NCBI RefSeq assembly: GCF_000737195.2 | Contig: NZ_JALM01000070.1 | Coordinates: 1 to 53,080 of the forward strand | Length of the DNA: 53,080 bases | Source of the DNA: Sciscionella sediminilitoris | GTDB taxonomy: Bacteria > Actinomycetota > Actinomycetes > Mycobacteriales > Pseudonocardiaceae | Reading direction: 5' to 3' | Shown: one piece after another, positions 8,183 through 15,984 of the stretch | Numbering within the stretch: position 1 is the first letter of the stretch | How the letters are laid out: every line of letters begins with the position of its first letter | Program-made: the position numbers and the translations under genes | The notes under the pieces: generated by a model | Seen by the model: only the letters and a program-made list of their open reading frames with translations | The model's database searches: none | Told to the model about the DNA's origin: nothing

Positions 8183-9373
8183 ATGACCCCTCACGACCTG
8201 GACCTGGCGACCGCGCAGCTCGACCCGCCGTTCGCCGCCGTGGACCTCGCGGCCTTCGAAGCCAATGCCGCCGACCTGGTCCGCCGCGCGAACGGGAAGC
8301 CGTTGCGCCTGGTCAGCAAGTCCGTGCGGTGCCGCGCCCTGCTCGAGCGGGTGCTCGCCGGGACCGGTTTCCACGGGCTGATGTGCTACTCGCTGCGTGA
8401 GGCCCTCTGGCACGCCGAACTCGGCACGAGCCAGGACATCGTGGTCGCCTATCCGAGTGTGGACCGCGGGGCGCTGCGCGAACTCGCCGCGCGCGAACCC
8501 GCCCGAGAATCGATCACCATCATGATCGATTCGCCCGCGCACCTCGACCTGATCGACGCCGCCCTCGGCCGGGATCATCCGCGCATCCGGGTCTGCCTGG
8601 AACTGGACGCTTCCTGGCGCCCGCTGCCCGCACTGTCCGGGCTGCACGTCGGCACCCGCCGCTCCCCGGTGTTCCGCCCGCGCCAGGCCGCCGAGCTGGC
8701 CGAGAACGTGTTGTCCCGCAAAGGGTTCAGCCTCGTCGGGTTGATGGCCTACGAGGGACAGATCGCCGGGCTGCAGGACCGGATCGGCACCCGGTTCCGC
8801 GATGGGCTGGTCACCTGGATGCAACGCCGTTCGGCCGCCGAACTCGCCGAGCGCCGCGCCGAGGCGGTGCGCGCGGTGCGCGCGCTCACCGAGCTCGAAT
8901 TCGTCAATGGCGGCGGCAGCGGCAGCGTGGAGAGCACCGCGGCCGAACCCGCGGTCACCGAGATCGCCGCCGGATCCGCGCTGCTCGGACCCGCGCTCTT
9001 CGACGGATACTCCCGGTTCCGGCCACGGCAGGCCGCCCTGTTCGCACTGCCCGTGGTGCGCCGCCCGAACCGGCGGATCGCCACCCTGTTCGCGGGCGGC
9101 TACCACGCTTCCGGAGCGGCGGGCGCGTCCCGGCTCCCGGTTCCCGCGCTGCCCGGGGGCCTTTCGCTGAGCTCGGTCGAGGGAGCGGGCGAAGTGCAGA
9201 CCCCGGTGACCGGGGCGGCCGCGCGCGGGTTGCGGCTCGGCGACCGGGTCTGGCTGCGGCACGCCAAGGCGGGCGAGCTCGCCGAACGGTTCACCGAATA
9301 CCAGCTGATCCGCGGGGACCGGGTGGAGGAAGTGGTGCCGACCTATCGCGGCGAGGGCAAGGCTTTCGGTTAG
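8183..9373 (+). CDS. Amino acid deaminase/aldolase-type PLP enzyme (alanine racemase N-domain, fold III)
   Basis: The 396-residue protein has an alanine-racemase-like TIM barrel followed by a C-terminal beta domain, as in D-threonine aldolase and D-serine dehydratase-like proteins. The PLP lysine is probably in LRLVSKSVRC near residue 46. The FVNGGGSGS segment provides a phosphate-binding glycine loop. Metal- and substrate-facing residues lie in the C-terminal RHAKAGELAERF segment. Family members split or dehydrate beta-hydroxy D-amino acids. The ATG at 8183 has GGTGA a few bases upstream. The gene is divergent from the ALO-type oxidase, a pairing I recall from other actinobacterial genomes. 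The exact substrate is unknown. Confidence 0.82.
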   Translation: MTPHDLDLATAQLDPPFAAVDLAAFEANAADLVRRANGKPLRLVSKSVRCRALLERVLAGTGFHGLMCYSLREALWHAELGTSQDIVVAYPSVDRGALRELAAREPARESITIMIDSPAHLDLIDAALGRDHPRIRVCLELDASWRPLPALSGLHVGTRRSPVFRPRQAAELAENVLSRKGFSLVGLMAYEGQIAGLQDRIGTRFRDGLVTWMQRRSAAELAERRAEAVRAVRALTELEFVNGGGSGSVESTAAEPAVTEIAAGSALLGPALFDGYSRFRPRQAALFALPVVRRPNRRIATLFAGGYHASGAAGASRLPVPALPGGLSLSSVEGAGEVQTPVTGAAARGLRLGDRVWLRHAKAGELAERFTEYQLIRGDRVEEVVPTYRGEGKAFG

Positions 9374-9389
9374 GTACACGGGTTCTTTC

Positions 9390-9404
9390 AGCGGCGAAGC
9401 CGCT
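9390..9404. terminator. Hairpin between convergent genes (AGCGGC-GAA-GCCGCT)
   Basis: Perfect 6-bp stem with a 3-base loop, located 16 bases after the stop at 9373 and 22 bases before the stop of the convergent TetR gene. There is no U-tract on the plus side, which is common in high-GC actinobacteria. It could serve both strands. Confidence 0.5.
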
Positions 9405-9426
9405 CGCACCACCCGGCGCTCGTCTG

Positions 9427-10062
9427 CTAACTGCCGAACTTGCCTGCGAGATAACCCTTCACGAGCGTCTTGGTCTCCGCGACGAGGCTCTCCTCGCCGG
9501 CGGGATCCCTGCGGAACGCCAGCTTCAGCAGCGCATCGGCGGCCTCGTTGGCCACGGTGAGGGTCAGCCGCAGTTCCTCGACCGGGACATCCACGTGTTC
9601 GGCGATGCGCTCGGTGAGCGCGTCCACGAGCACGGCGTTGTTGTCCCGGTTCTCGTCGAGCAGTTGCGGGTCGACCACATCCCCGAAGTGCACCCGCGCG
9701 AAGCCGGGGACCTCCCGGTGCATGTGCAGGTACACGTCGAGCACCGAGCCGACGACATCCCACCAGTGGGTGTGATCGACCGCGTCCAGTGCCTCGGCGG
9801 CCCGGGCCACGAACCAGTCCAGGTTGCGCTTGGTCAGCGCCTGCACCACGGCGCGCTTGTCCGGGAAGAACTGGTACAGCGATCCGACCGCGACCCCGGC
9901 CCGTTTGGCGATGGCGGTGGTGCTCAGCTGCTCGTAGCCGACCTCGCCGAGCAGATCGGCGCAGGCGTCGAGCATCCGGCCGACGCGTTCGGTGCTGCGC
10001 TGCTGGACGGGGCTGCGCCGCAGTGGACCCGCGCGCACGGTTCCGCCCTCCACTCCGAGCAC
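9427..10062 (-). CDS. TetR/AcrR family regulator
   Basis: A 211-residue one-component repressor. The N-terminal helix-turn-helix is typical (GYEQLSTTAIAKRAGVAVGS followed by LYQFFPDKRAVV, residues about 42-72). The ligand-binding half matches the TetR_C family seen in many actinobacteria (YLHMHREVPGFARVHF). I found no clear palindrome at its start, so its target is not visible; the amidohydrolase cluster or the PLP/oxidase pair are possible but unsupported. It starts 24 bases after the stop of the YqeY-like gene on the same strand, so the two are probably co-transcribed. Confidence 0.88.
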   Translation of the reverse strand: MLGVEGGTVRAGPLRRSPVQQRSTERVGRMLDACADLLGEVGYEQLSTTAIAKRAGVAVGSLYQFFPDKRAVVQALTKRNLDWFVARAAEALDAVDHTHWWDVVGSVLDVYLHMHREVPGFARVHFGDVVDPQLLDENRDNNAVLVDALTERIAEHVDVPVEELRLTLTVANEAADALLKLAFRRDPAGEESLVAETKTLVKGYLAGKFGS

Positions 10063-10086
10063 CTTTCTGTTCGACCGGTCCCGATC

Positions 10087-10452
10087 CTACCCCGTCCGCC
10101 CGCCTGCGGGCTCGTCCAGGAGCCGCTGCAGCACCGCAGCCTCGGCGCGCAGCCGTTCGGCGTGTTCCTGCTGCGCGGCCTCGGTCAGGCCGGCCGCGGT
10201 GGCGAGCCGTTCCTCGGCCTCGGCGCGCACGATCTCGGCGATCCGGTCCTCGTCGAGTTCCCGCCGGGCCACCTCGGTCGCGCCGACCCCGACCGGTGCC
10301 TGTTCCAGGGCCATTCCCCGGGTCTCGGCGACCGGGACCGCTTCGGCGTTGTCCAGCGCGCCGAGCGTGGCGCGCAGCACGCTGACCGCGACCCGGTCGC
10401 GGGCACGCATCGCCTCGGGAAGGGCCTTCCGCATTCGGTCACGTAGGGACAT
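10087..10452 (-). CDS. GatB/YqeY domain protein
   Basis: The 121-residue protein starts LRDRMRKALPEAMRARDRVAVSVLRATLGALDNAEAV in the manner of YqeY-like proteins, which resemble the tail domain of the amidotransferase subunit GatB. It ends with a helical, Glu/Ala-rich stretch. YqeY proteins usually have about 150 residues, so this is a short member lacking part of the C-terminal domain. A tRNA-related role is presumed from the GatB relation but not demonstrated. It is a single-copy accessory gene here, with TetR immediately downstream. Confidence 0.78.
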   Translation of the reverse strand: MSLRDRMRKALPEAMRARDRVAVSVLRATLGALDNAEAVPVAETRGMALEQAPVGVGATEVARRELDEDRIAEIVRAEAEERLATAAGLTEAAQQEHAERLRAEAAVLQRLLDEPAGGRTG

Positions 10453-10521
10453 GGCGGCGATCCTAGGGACCGCGCGGCGAGCCGGGCAATCGAATACGGC
10501 GGCCGATTCAGTGCCGCCGAT

Positions 10522-12183
10522 TCAGTGCCGCAGCGCGCCGTCCTCGTAGACCGGTTCGCCGCCGATCACGGTCGCCCCGACGCCGATCCCGGCGAGCCGA
10601 TCGGGCGCCACGGTGCACGGATCCGCGTCCAGCACCACGAAATCGGCGAGCTTTCCCCGTTCCAGGCTGCCCTTGTCCCGTTCGGTGTGCTCGGCATAGG
10701 CGGAACCGAGGGTGTAGGCCCGCAGCGCCTGTGCCACCTCGATCGCCTCGTCCGTGCCGAAGGCAACCCCACTGTCGGTGCGCCGGTTGACCATGTCGTG
10801 GATGCCGAGCAGCGGTGCCGCGGCGACCACGGGACTGTCCGAACTACCCGGGAGCACACTGCCCGCCTCGAGGAAAGACCGCAGCCGGTAGGCGCTCCCG
10901 GCCCGCCGCGCACCGAGTGCCTCGAGCATCCCGTCCCCCAGTTCCCCGATGAACCGGCCCTGCGGAACCGGGATCACACCGAGTTCGGCGATCCGGGCCA
11001 CCTGCTCCGGTGAGGTCAGCCCGCAGTGCTCGATGCGATGGCGCGCGTCCGGCCGGGCCACGGTGCGCTGCGCCTCGGCATAGGCATCGAGCACCTCCTG
11101 CACGGCGGCGTCCCCGATCGCGTGGGTGGCGATCTGCCAGCCGAAGCGGTGCGCGCGCAGGATCAGCTCACGCAGCTCGATCGCGGGCTGTTGCAGGAAT
11201 CCGCTGTTGCCGGGTTCTCCTTGATAGTGCTCGCACATCGCCGCGGTGCGCCCGATCAGCGAACCGTCGGAGAACACCTTCACCGGCCCCATCCGCACCC
11301 ACTCGTCGCCGAATCCGCTGCGCAGCCCCAGATCCAGGCCGAACCACGGCTCGGTACCGGCGCCGCCCGGTTCGAAGGCGCCCGCCTCGTGCAGTGCCGC
11401 GGCGATCGGCATCAGGGTGGCGCGCTGGCGCAGTTTCCCGGTTCTGCTCGCCTCGGCGAACGCGGCGAGATCGGCCGCCCCGTTCCCGGCGAGCCCGCCG
11501 CCGCCGATACCCGGTTCGGCGAAGCTGGTGATCCCCTCGGCCGCGGCGACCTCGCTACCGAGCCGGATCGCCTCGACGAAGTCCGCGAAGGCTTGCGGAC
11601 GCAGCAGCGCGTGCACGAGCTCCTGGGCCCGTTCGGCGAGCAACCCGTCCGGAATCCCTTGCGCGTCACGGGAAACCGAGCCACCGTCCACATCGGGCAC
11701 TGCGGCGGGATCGGGGAAACCCATGCGCGCGAAGGCCGCGGAGTTCGCCACCCCCATGTGCCCCGAACAGTGCCCGAGCCATACCGGGTGGTCACCGGCG
11801 GCCGCGTCGAGCCGGGACCGCTCCGGATGCGCCCCGGTCTTGTTCTGGTCGTAGCCCGACCCGAGAATCCATTGCCCCGCAGGGGTTTCCGCGGCGCGGG
11901 CGGCCACCGCCGCGTAGATGTCGTCCACTGTGGACACCACGGCGGGGCGCAGGTCGAGCTGGCGCAGCCGCTGCCCGCGCATGCTCAGGTGCTGGTGCGC
12001 GTCGTTGAACCCGGGCACCACCGGCGCTCCCGCCAGATCGATCACCCGTTCGGCGCGAACCCCGTCCAGTTCCTCGTCCAGCCCGGCGATCCGCCCGTGC
12101 AGCACGCCGATCCGGTTCGCCCGCGGGCGGGCCGGATCGAGGGTGTGGAACCGCCCGTTGCGGAATATCGTCTCGAGCAGCAC
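10522..12183 (-). CDS. YtcJ-type amidohydrolase (amidohydrolase family 3)
   Basis: TIM-barrel metal-dependent hydrolase of 553 residues. The N-terminal beta-sandwich piece (IFRNGRFHTLDPARPRAN) leads into the metal-binding GFNDAHQHL motif. Further ligands are ATHAIGDAAV and HRIEHCG, and the late aspartate is in GSSDSPV. This architecture fits the YtcJ/NfdA group, which acts on N-substituted amides, formamides or cyclic imides. The substrate is unknown and the protein looks cytoplasmic. The start is a GTG at 12183 preceded by AGGTGAG. Ten bases separate it from the stop of the upstream DinB gene, so an operon from the phytase-like gene to here is likely. A second YtcJ-type gene lies at 42004. 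Confidence 0.88.
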   Translation of the reverse strand: MLLETIFRNGRFHTLDPARPRANRIGVLHGRIAGLDEELDGVRAERVIDLAGAPVVPGFNDAHQHLSMRGQRLRQLDLRPAVVSTVDDIYAAVAARAAETPAGQWILGSGYDQNKTGAHPERSRLDAAAGDHPVWLGHCSGHMGVANSAAFARMGFPDPAAVPDVDGGSVSRDAQGIPDGLLAERAQELVHALLRPQAFADFVEAIRLGSEVAAAEGITSFAEPGIGGGGLAGNGAADLAAFAEASRTGKLRQRATLMPIAAALHEAGAFEPGGAGTEPWFGLDLGLRSGFGDEWVRMGPVKVFSDGSLIGRTAAMCEHYQGEPGNSGFLQQPAIELRELILRAHRFGWQIATHAIGDAAVQEVLDAYAEAQRTVARPDARHRIEHCGLTSPEQVARIAELGVIPVPQGRFIGELGDGMLEALGARRAGSAYRLRSFLEAGSVLPGSSDSPVVAAAPLLGIHDMVNRRTDSGVAFGTDEAIEVAQALRAYTLGSAYAEHTERDKGSLERGKLADFVVLDADPCTVAPDRLAGIGVGATVIGGEPVYEDGALRH

Positions 12184-12193
12184 CTAACTCACC

Positions 12194-12712
12194 TCAGAAC
12201 CCCGTATGGCCGTCGATGCGTTCGCGGATCAGGTCGGCGTGCCCGTCGTGGCGCGCGTACTCCGCGATCATGTGCGTGTAGATCCAGCGCAACGTGACCT
12301 CCCCGCCGAGGGCCGCGCACGGGATCCGGGCGTCCAGCTCCACGCCAGCGCAGTTGCGTTCGGCCACGGCGATCTCCTCGGTCCAGATCCGCCGCGCCTG
12401 CTCGAAGGTGCTGTCCTCGGTGAATTCGAAACCGCCGTCGCGTCCCTCCGGATCGGCTCGCTCGTCGTAGATCGGCGGGGCGTCCTCACCGGTGAGCACC
12501 CGGCGGAACCAGTTGCGCTCCACCTCGGCGAGATGGCGCACCAGACCGAGCAGGCTCAGCGCGGAGGGCTCGACGGCGGCGGTGCGCAGCTGCGCCTCGC
12601 TCAGGCCGGCGCATTTCTCGGCGAGGGTCGCCCGGTAGAAGTTCAGCCAGCCCGTGAGGGTGGCCCGTTCGTCCCCGACCGGTGGTGGCATCGTCCGCGT
12701 ATCCGTGGTCAT
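12194..12712 (-). CDS. DinB/DUF664 family protein
   Basis: Four-helix-bundle protein of 172 residues. Metal-binding histidines are seen in LVRHLAEVERNWFRR and in the closing signature HMIAEYARHDGHADLIRE, characteristic of actinobacterial DUF664. The family includes mycothiol-dependent transferases and isomerases; which thiol reaction applies here is not visible. The ATG at 12712 is preferred, with AGGA about ten bases upstream. A GTG at 12733 has its purine run too close to act as a ribosome site. Short spacers tie it to the amidohydrolase downstream and the secreted esterase-like gene upstream. Confidence 0.88.
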   Translation of the reverse strand: MTTDTRTMPPPVGDERATLTGWLNFYRATLAEKCAGLSEAQLRTAAVEPSALSLLGLVRHLAEVERNWFRRVLTGEDAPPIYDERADPEGRDGGFEFTEDSTFEQARRIWTEEIAVAERNCAGVELDARIPCAALGGEVTLRWIYTHMIAEYARHDGHADLIRERIDGHTGF

Positions 12713-12742
12713 GTCCGGGATCCTGCCACCCACCTCCGACAG

Positions 12743-13879
12743 TCAGCGCACCGCGAGCGCGATGAGCTGGGTGACCTGAGTGTCGGCGAAGTTGTCGTCG
12801 CTGACCAGGATCAGGCTGCGCTCCCCGCTGGGCAGCTTCGGGCCCCAGGTCATCCCCTCCACGTTGTCCACCGTGGACAACGGGAACTCGGAGAGGTCGG
12901 CGAGCAGGTGCTTGCGCACCGGGACGAGGTGCCGGGCCGCGCCGAGCGAGGGCTCGTGCAGCACGTTCGTGGCCCCGGCCGTGTCGATCGCGAAGATCCG
13001 GATCTTGTTGCCCACCCCGGTGACGAAGGAACGCTCCATCACCAGGAACCGGCTCGGGTCGGCCGGATCCACCGCGAGCACCGAGGAGATCCCGGTGGTG
13101 GCGAACCCGGAGGAGGGTTTCGGCGCGGCGAACACCTTCTCCTCCGGATAGGCGAACTGCGCGAGCACCGGCCCGGAGCGCGACTGCAGGGTCAGCCTGG
13201 TCAGCGCGCCGTGCTCGGTGTTCGCCTCCGGGCCGTCCTGCAGTTCGGGTGCCTCGACCGAGGTGAGCACGAGCGAGCCGGATCCGGCGTAACTGATCCC
13301 CTCGATGCCGAGGTTCTGCCGTGGCCCGCGATCCGGGCGCATCCGCTCGTTGTCCGGGATGGGCAGGTCGCGCAGATAGTTCCCGGACCGGTCGGCCAGC
13401 CGCAGCGAGGGATCGATGCGGGTGTCCGCGGTGCGCTCCCCCTCCTGAGACCACACGTAGTTCCCGGTCCACGGATCGACGCGCAGTTCCTCGGGGTCGA
13501 TGGTCTGCTCGTTCTGCGGCAGGTTCGGATCGTTGTCCTCGAGTGCGGGATAGGTCTTGCCGTCCGGGCGGCGCAGCGGCGCGGTTCCGGTGAACTCGAC
13601 CGGGCCGATCCCGCGCTCGGTCACCGGGAACCGCGCGGTGTAGAACCGGGCGGGTTGTTTCTCCGAACGGTCATCGCAGATCATCGCGTACCCGCCGGTG
13701 CGCGGGTCGTAGTCGATGCTGGAGAGCCCGCCGACCGTGGTCCCCCGGAATGTCAGTCCGTTCGGCACGATCCGCTCCCCGAGCAGGCGCACCCCTGGCG
13801 CGGCGCTCGCGGCCGGTGCGACCAGGAGGGTGCCGAGGAGACCACCGAGCAGACCGAGGGTGAGCGCGCGCCGAGCCAT
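12743..13879 (-). CDS. Secreted esterase-like/phytase-like beta-propeller protein
   Basis: The 378-residue protein has a clear signal peptide (RR near the start, long hydrophobic stretch, ASAA cleavage site near residue 27). The body matches the esterase-like activity of phytase family (PF13449-type). It has repeated acidic and aromatic blades such as GGLSSIDYDPRTGGYAMICDDRS, PEELRVDPWTGNYVWSQEGE, GIEGISYAG and NVEGMTWGP. Family members act outside the cell on phosphate esters or related substrates, with bound Ca2+; activity here is inferred. The start at 13879 fits the signal peptide. It is upstream of the DinB and amidohydrolase genes and may share their transcript. Confidence 0.85.
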   Translation of the reverse strand: MARRALTLGLLGGLLGTLLVAPAASAAPGVRLLGERIVPNGLTFRGTTVGGLSSIDYDPRTGGYAMICDDRSEKQPARFYTARFPVTERGIGPVEFTGTAPLRRPDGKTYPALEDNDPNLPQNEQTIDPEELRVDPWTGNYVWSQEGERTADTRIDPSLRLADRSGNYLRDLPIPDNERMRPDRGPRQNLGIEGISYAGSGSLVLTSVEAPELQDGPEANTEHGALTRLTLQSRSGPVLAQFAYPEEKVFAAPKPSSGFATTGISSVLAVDPADPSRFLVMERSFVTGVGNKIRIFAIDTAGATNVLHEPSLGAARHLVPVRKHLLADLSEFPLSTVDNVEGMTWGPKLPSGERSLILVSDDNFADTQVTQLIALAVR

Positions 13880-13918
13880 ACCGAGTATCCGACCACGCTC
13901 GCCCGCGGATTACCACCG

Positions 13919-15253
13919 CTAACCGAGGACGAAATCCTGACGGCGCGGCGAACCCTCGCTGACCACGGTGCGCCGGACCATGGGCGCCTTGCCCGGGGCG
14001 GAGGCGACCAGGTCCACGAAGTCCTCGGGCAGCCCGGTGACCGCATAGCGCCCGTCGTGGTCGGTCGTGGTGCGCACCAGCTGGCGGCCGCGGTGGTTGA
14101 GCACGGTGACCGCCGCCCCGGGAACCGGATTCCCGTCGTGTGCCTGCACCGTGCCCACCATCATCGGCTCGGGCCCGGAGAAACCACGCGCACCCGCGGG
14201 GATCGCGGTCGGCTCGGGCATCTCGATGATCGGGTCCTCGATCGGTGGTTCGGCCGCACCGTCCGGCTCCACCGCCTTGGCCTTGTGCCGCTGCCACAGC
14301 GCGTGCCCGCCGATCAGCGCGGCGCCGAGCAGCACCCAGGCGCCGAGCACCAGCATCGGCCGCGTCATGCCGACCCCGTCGAAGTAGAACAGCCCGCGCA
14401 TCGCCTCGATCGCGTTCCCCATCGGCATGAAGGGATGCAGCGCGCGGAAGAAACCGGGCACCATCTGGATCGGGATGGCCCCGCCGCTGGAGGGCATGCT
14501 CAACAGGATGAACAGCCCCATGGCGACCCCGGGGAAGAACTGTTTCGCGAACGGGACCAGTCCGAAGGCGGTGAGCGCGATCCCCTCGACGAGCAGGAAG
14601 GCGATGCCGATCGCGGCGGGATCGTTCGGCACCACATCCATGGCGAGCCCGACGTAGAAGGCGACGATGCTGGCGAACACACCCCAGCCGAGCAGCACGA
14701 GCACCTTCGCCCGCCTGCTCAGGCTCACCGCCCGCTGCAGCATCATCACCACGATGTAGCCGGGGATGTTCCACACCAGGATCAGGTAGAACAGCCCGGT
14801 TCCCATGGTGTCCCCCGGCGCGGTGGGCGCGAGGTCGGTGGTGGCCAGCGGGTGCCCGGCGGCGAACGGGGTGAACGCCTTGGTCAGCACCGATTCGAGC
14901 ATGTACCCGTTGGCCTTGGTCAGGTACAGCATCGGATGCGCGGAGTCGGGCACGAAGGCGGCGATCACGTCCCGGTCCAGCACCTGTTCACGCGCCGCGT
15001 TGCCATCGGCGACCTGCTCGATGTCGAAGGCTCCCGGCATGGCGTGTTCGAGGGCCTGACTGACCTGGACCGCGGCCGGTCCGGCGACCGCGACGGGCAC
15101 CTGGTGCGGGCTCGGCGAGTGGAACGGCAGCAGGTAGCACACCAGGAACCCGGTCATGAAGAACAGCGGGAACCACAGATGCTCGGCGAGCGTGCGCACC
15201 AGGGATGTCTTCGGTGTCTCGGTCTCGGTCTGCTCGTCTGTTTGGTCCGCCAT
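13919..15253 (-). CDS. ABC-2/YhgE-like membrane protein with C-terminal carboxypeptidase-regulatory-like domain
   Basis: The 444-residue protein has an N-terminal transmembrane helix (FPLFFMTGFLVCYLLPF), an extracytoplasmic segment and a cluster of five or so hydrophobic helices between residues about 190 and 340. The topology is that of ABC-2 permeases and Pip/YhgE proteins. After a Pro/Glu-rich linker, the last 90 residues (MVGTVQAHDGNPVPGAAVTV onward, ending HDGRYAVTGLPEDFVDLV) form a transthyretin-like CarboxypepD_reg beta sandwich. The ATG at 15253 has AGGG upstream; the longer frame runs into the opposing TetR gene. It probably exports or organises an envelope component. It is divergent from the TetR gene at 15314, with the palindrome 15274-15287 between them. 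Confidence 0.78.
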   Translation of the reverse strand: MADQTDEQTETETPKTSLVRTLAEHLWFPLFFMTGFLVCYLLPFHSPSPHQVPVAVAGPAAVQVSQALEHAMPGAFDIEQVADGNAAREQVLDRDVIAAFVPDSAHPMLYLTKANGYMLESVLTKAFTPFAAGHPLATTDLAPTAPGDTMGTGLFYLILVWNIPGYIVVMMLQRAVSLSRRAKVLVLLGWGVFASIVAFYVGLAMDVVPNDPAAIGIAFLLVEGIALTAFGLVPFAKQFFPGVAMGLFILLSMPSSGGAIPIQMVPGFFRALHPFMPMGNAIEAMRGLFYFDGVGMTRPMLVLGAWVLLGAALIGGHALWQRHKAKAVEPDGAAEPPIEDPIIEMPEPTAIPAGARGFSGPEPMMVGTVQAHDGNPVPGAAVTVLNHRGRQLVRTTTDHDGRYAVTGLPEDFVDLVASAPGKAPMVRRTVVSEGSPRRQDFVLG

Positions 15254-15273
15254 GTCCACCACCCTAACTCTTT

Positions 15274-15287
15274 TTGCATTCATGCAA
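15274..15287. promoter_or_regulatory. TetR operator candidate TTGCAT-TC-ATGCAA
   Basis: A perfect 6-bp inverted repeat lies in the 60-base gap between the membrane-protein gene (start 15253, minus) and the TetR gene (start 15314, plus). A -10-like TAAAAT at 15301-15306 sits eight bases before the GTG of the regulator, suggesting a leaderless transcript. Placement between divergent genes is typical for an autoregulating TetR that also controls its neighbour. Confidence 0.55.
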
Positions 15288-15313
15288 CTTTGCAGGGGTG
15301 TAAAATTATTCCC

Positions 15314-15928
15314 GTGGCAAACGAGGCGATGACGAACGAGGCGGCGCCGAAGCAGGCCGGGCTCCGGGAGCGCAAGAAGGAGGCCACCCGGGAAACGCTG
15401 CGCCGCACCGCGATCCGCCTGTTCCGCGAGCGCGGACCGGAGCACGTCACCATCGAGGACATCTGCGCCGAGGCGGGCGTCTCCCCGCGCACCTTCTTCA
15501 ACTACTTCACCACCAAGGAGCAGACGGTCGCCGCGCTCGACATCCCCCCGGAGACCCTGCGCGCCAGGATCGTGGCCCGCCCGGCGGACGAGGACCCGGT
15601 CACCGCACTGCACGCGGTGTTCACCGAACAGCTCGCCGCCTTCGCCGAGAGTCCCACCTGGCGCGAGCGGGCGCTGCTGCTGCGCGAACACCCCGAGCTG
15701 ATCGCCAAGTTCGCCAGCGCGAGCCAGGCCATGGAGTTCGCCGTGATCAACGCGATCGCCGAGCGGATCGGACACGGACAACGGGACCTGTACACGCGCA
15801 CCGTCGGCGGCGCCGTGCTCAGCGCCTACCGGGCCGCGGTCGGCAGTTGGCACCCCGATGGCGAGGTCACGGCCCCGACCGCCCTGTTCGAGGAAGCGAT
15901 CGCGCTTCTGCAGCGCGGACTACCGTAA
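15314..15928 (+). CDS. TetR/AcrR family regulator
   Basis: A 204-residue repressor. The DNA-binding part spans residues about 22-68 (LRRTAIRLFRERGPEHVTIEDI, then AEAGVSPRTFFNYFTTKEQTV), where the FFNYF recognition end is typical of actinobacterial TetR proteins. The C-terminal half is all-helical and ligand-binding. The GTG at 15314 is chosen for its position after a -10-like element; an ATG at 15329 is the alternative. Neighbours are the divergent ABC-2-like gene, probably its target through 15274-15287, and the alpha/beta hydrolase 43 bases downstream. Confidence 0.88.
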   Translation: MANEAMTNEAAPKQAGLRERKKEATRETLRRTAIRLFRERGPEHVTIEDICAEAGVSPRTFFNYFTTKEQTVAALDIPPETLRARIVARPADEDPVTALHAVFTEQLAAFAESPTWRERALLLREHPELIAKFASASQAMEFAVINAIAERIGHGQRDLYTRTVGGAVLSAYRAAVGSWHPDGEVTAPTALFEEAIALLQRGLP

Positions 15929-15984
15929 ACTTCCCTATAATTCCCTTGATAGGGATTGTTACGGTAGTTTCATGATTTACCGTA
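15921..15984. promoter_or_regulatory. Nested dyad with three TACCGTA/TACGGTA heptamers around the hydrolase start
   Basis: TACCGTA occurs at 15921-15927 (overlapping the TetR stop) and 15978-15984 (inside the next gene), and its inverse TACGGTA at 15960-15966. Between the first two lie CCCTAT (15933-15938) and ATAGGG (15949-15954), with identical 5-base gaps to the outer arms on both sides. The whole is therefore a symmetric dyad centred at about 15943.5. It may be an operator for the hydrolase gene or an RNA hairpin between the genes. Confidence 0.5.

Noticed and set aside
12206-15928. Very long plus-strand open frame (more than 1200 codons) opposite the DinB, phytase-like and membrane genes
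   Set aside because: It lies antisense to well-recognised genes and its translation is rich in Arg, Gly, Pro and His without domains. Only its last 205 codons are real (the TetR gene from 15314). High GC content removes stop codons from shadow frames.
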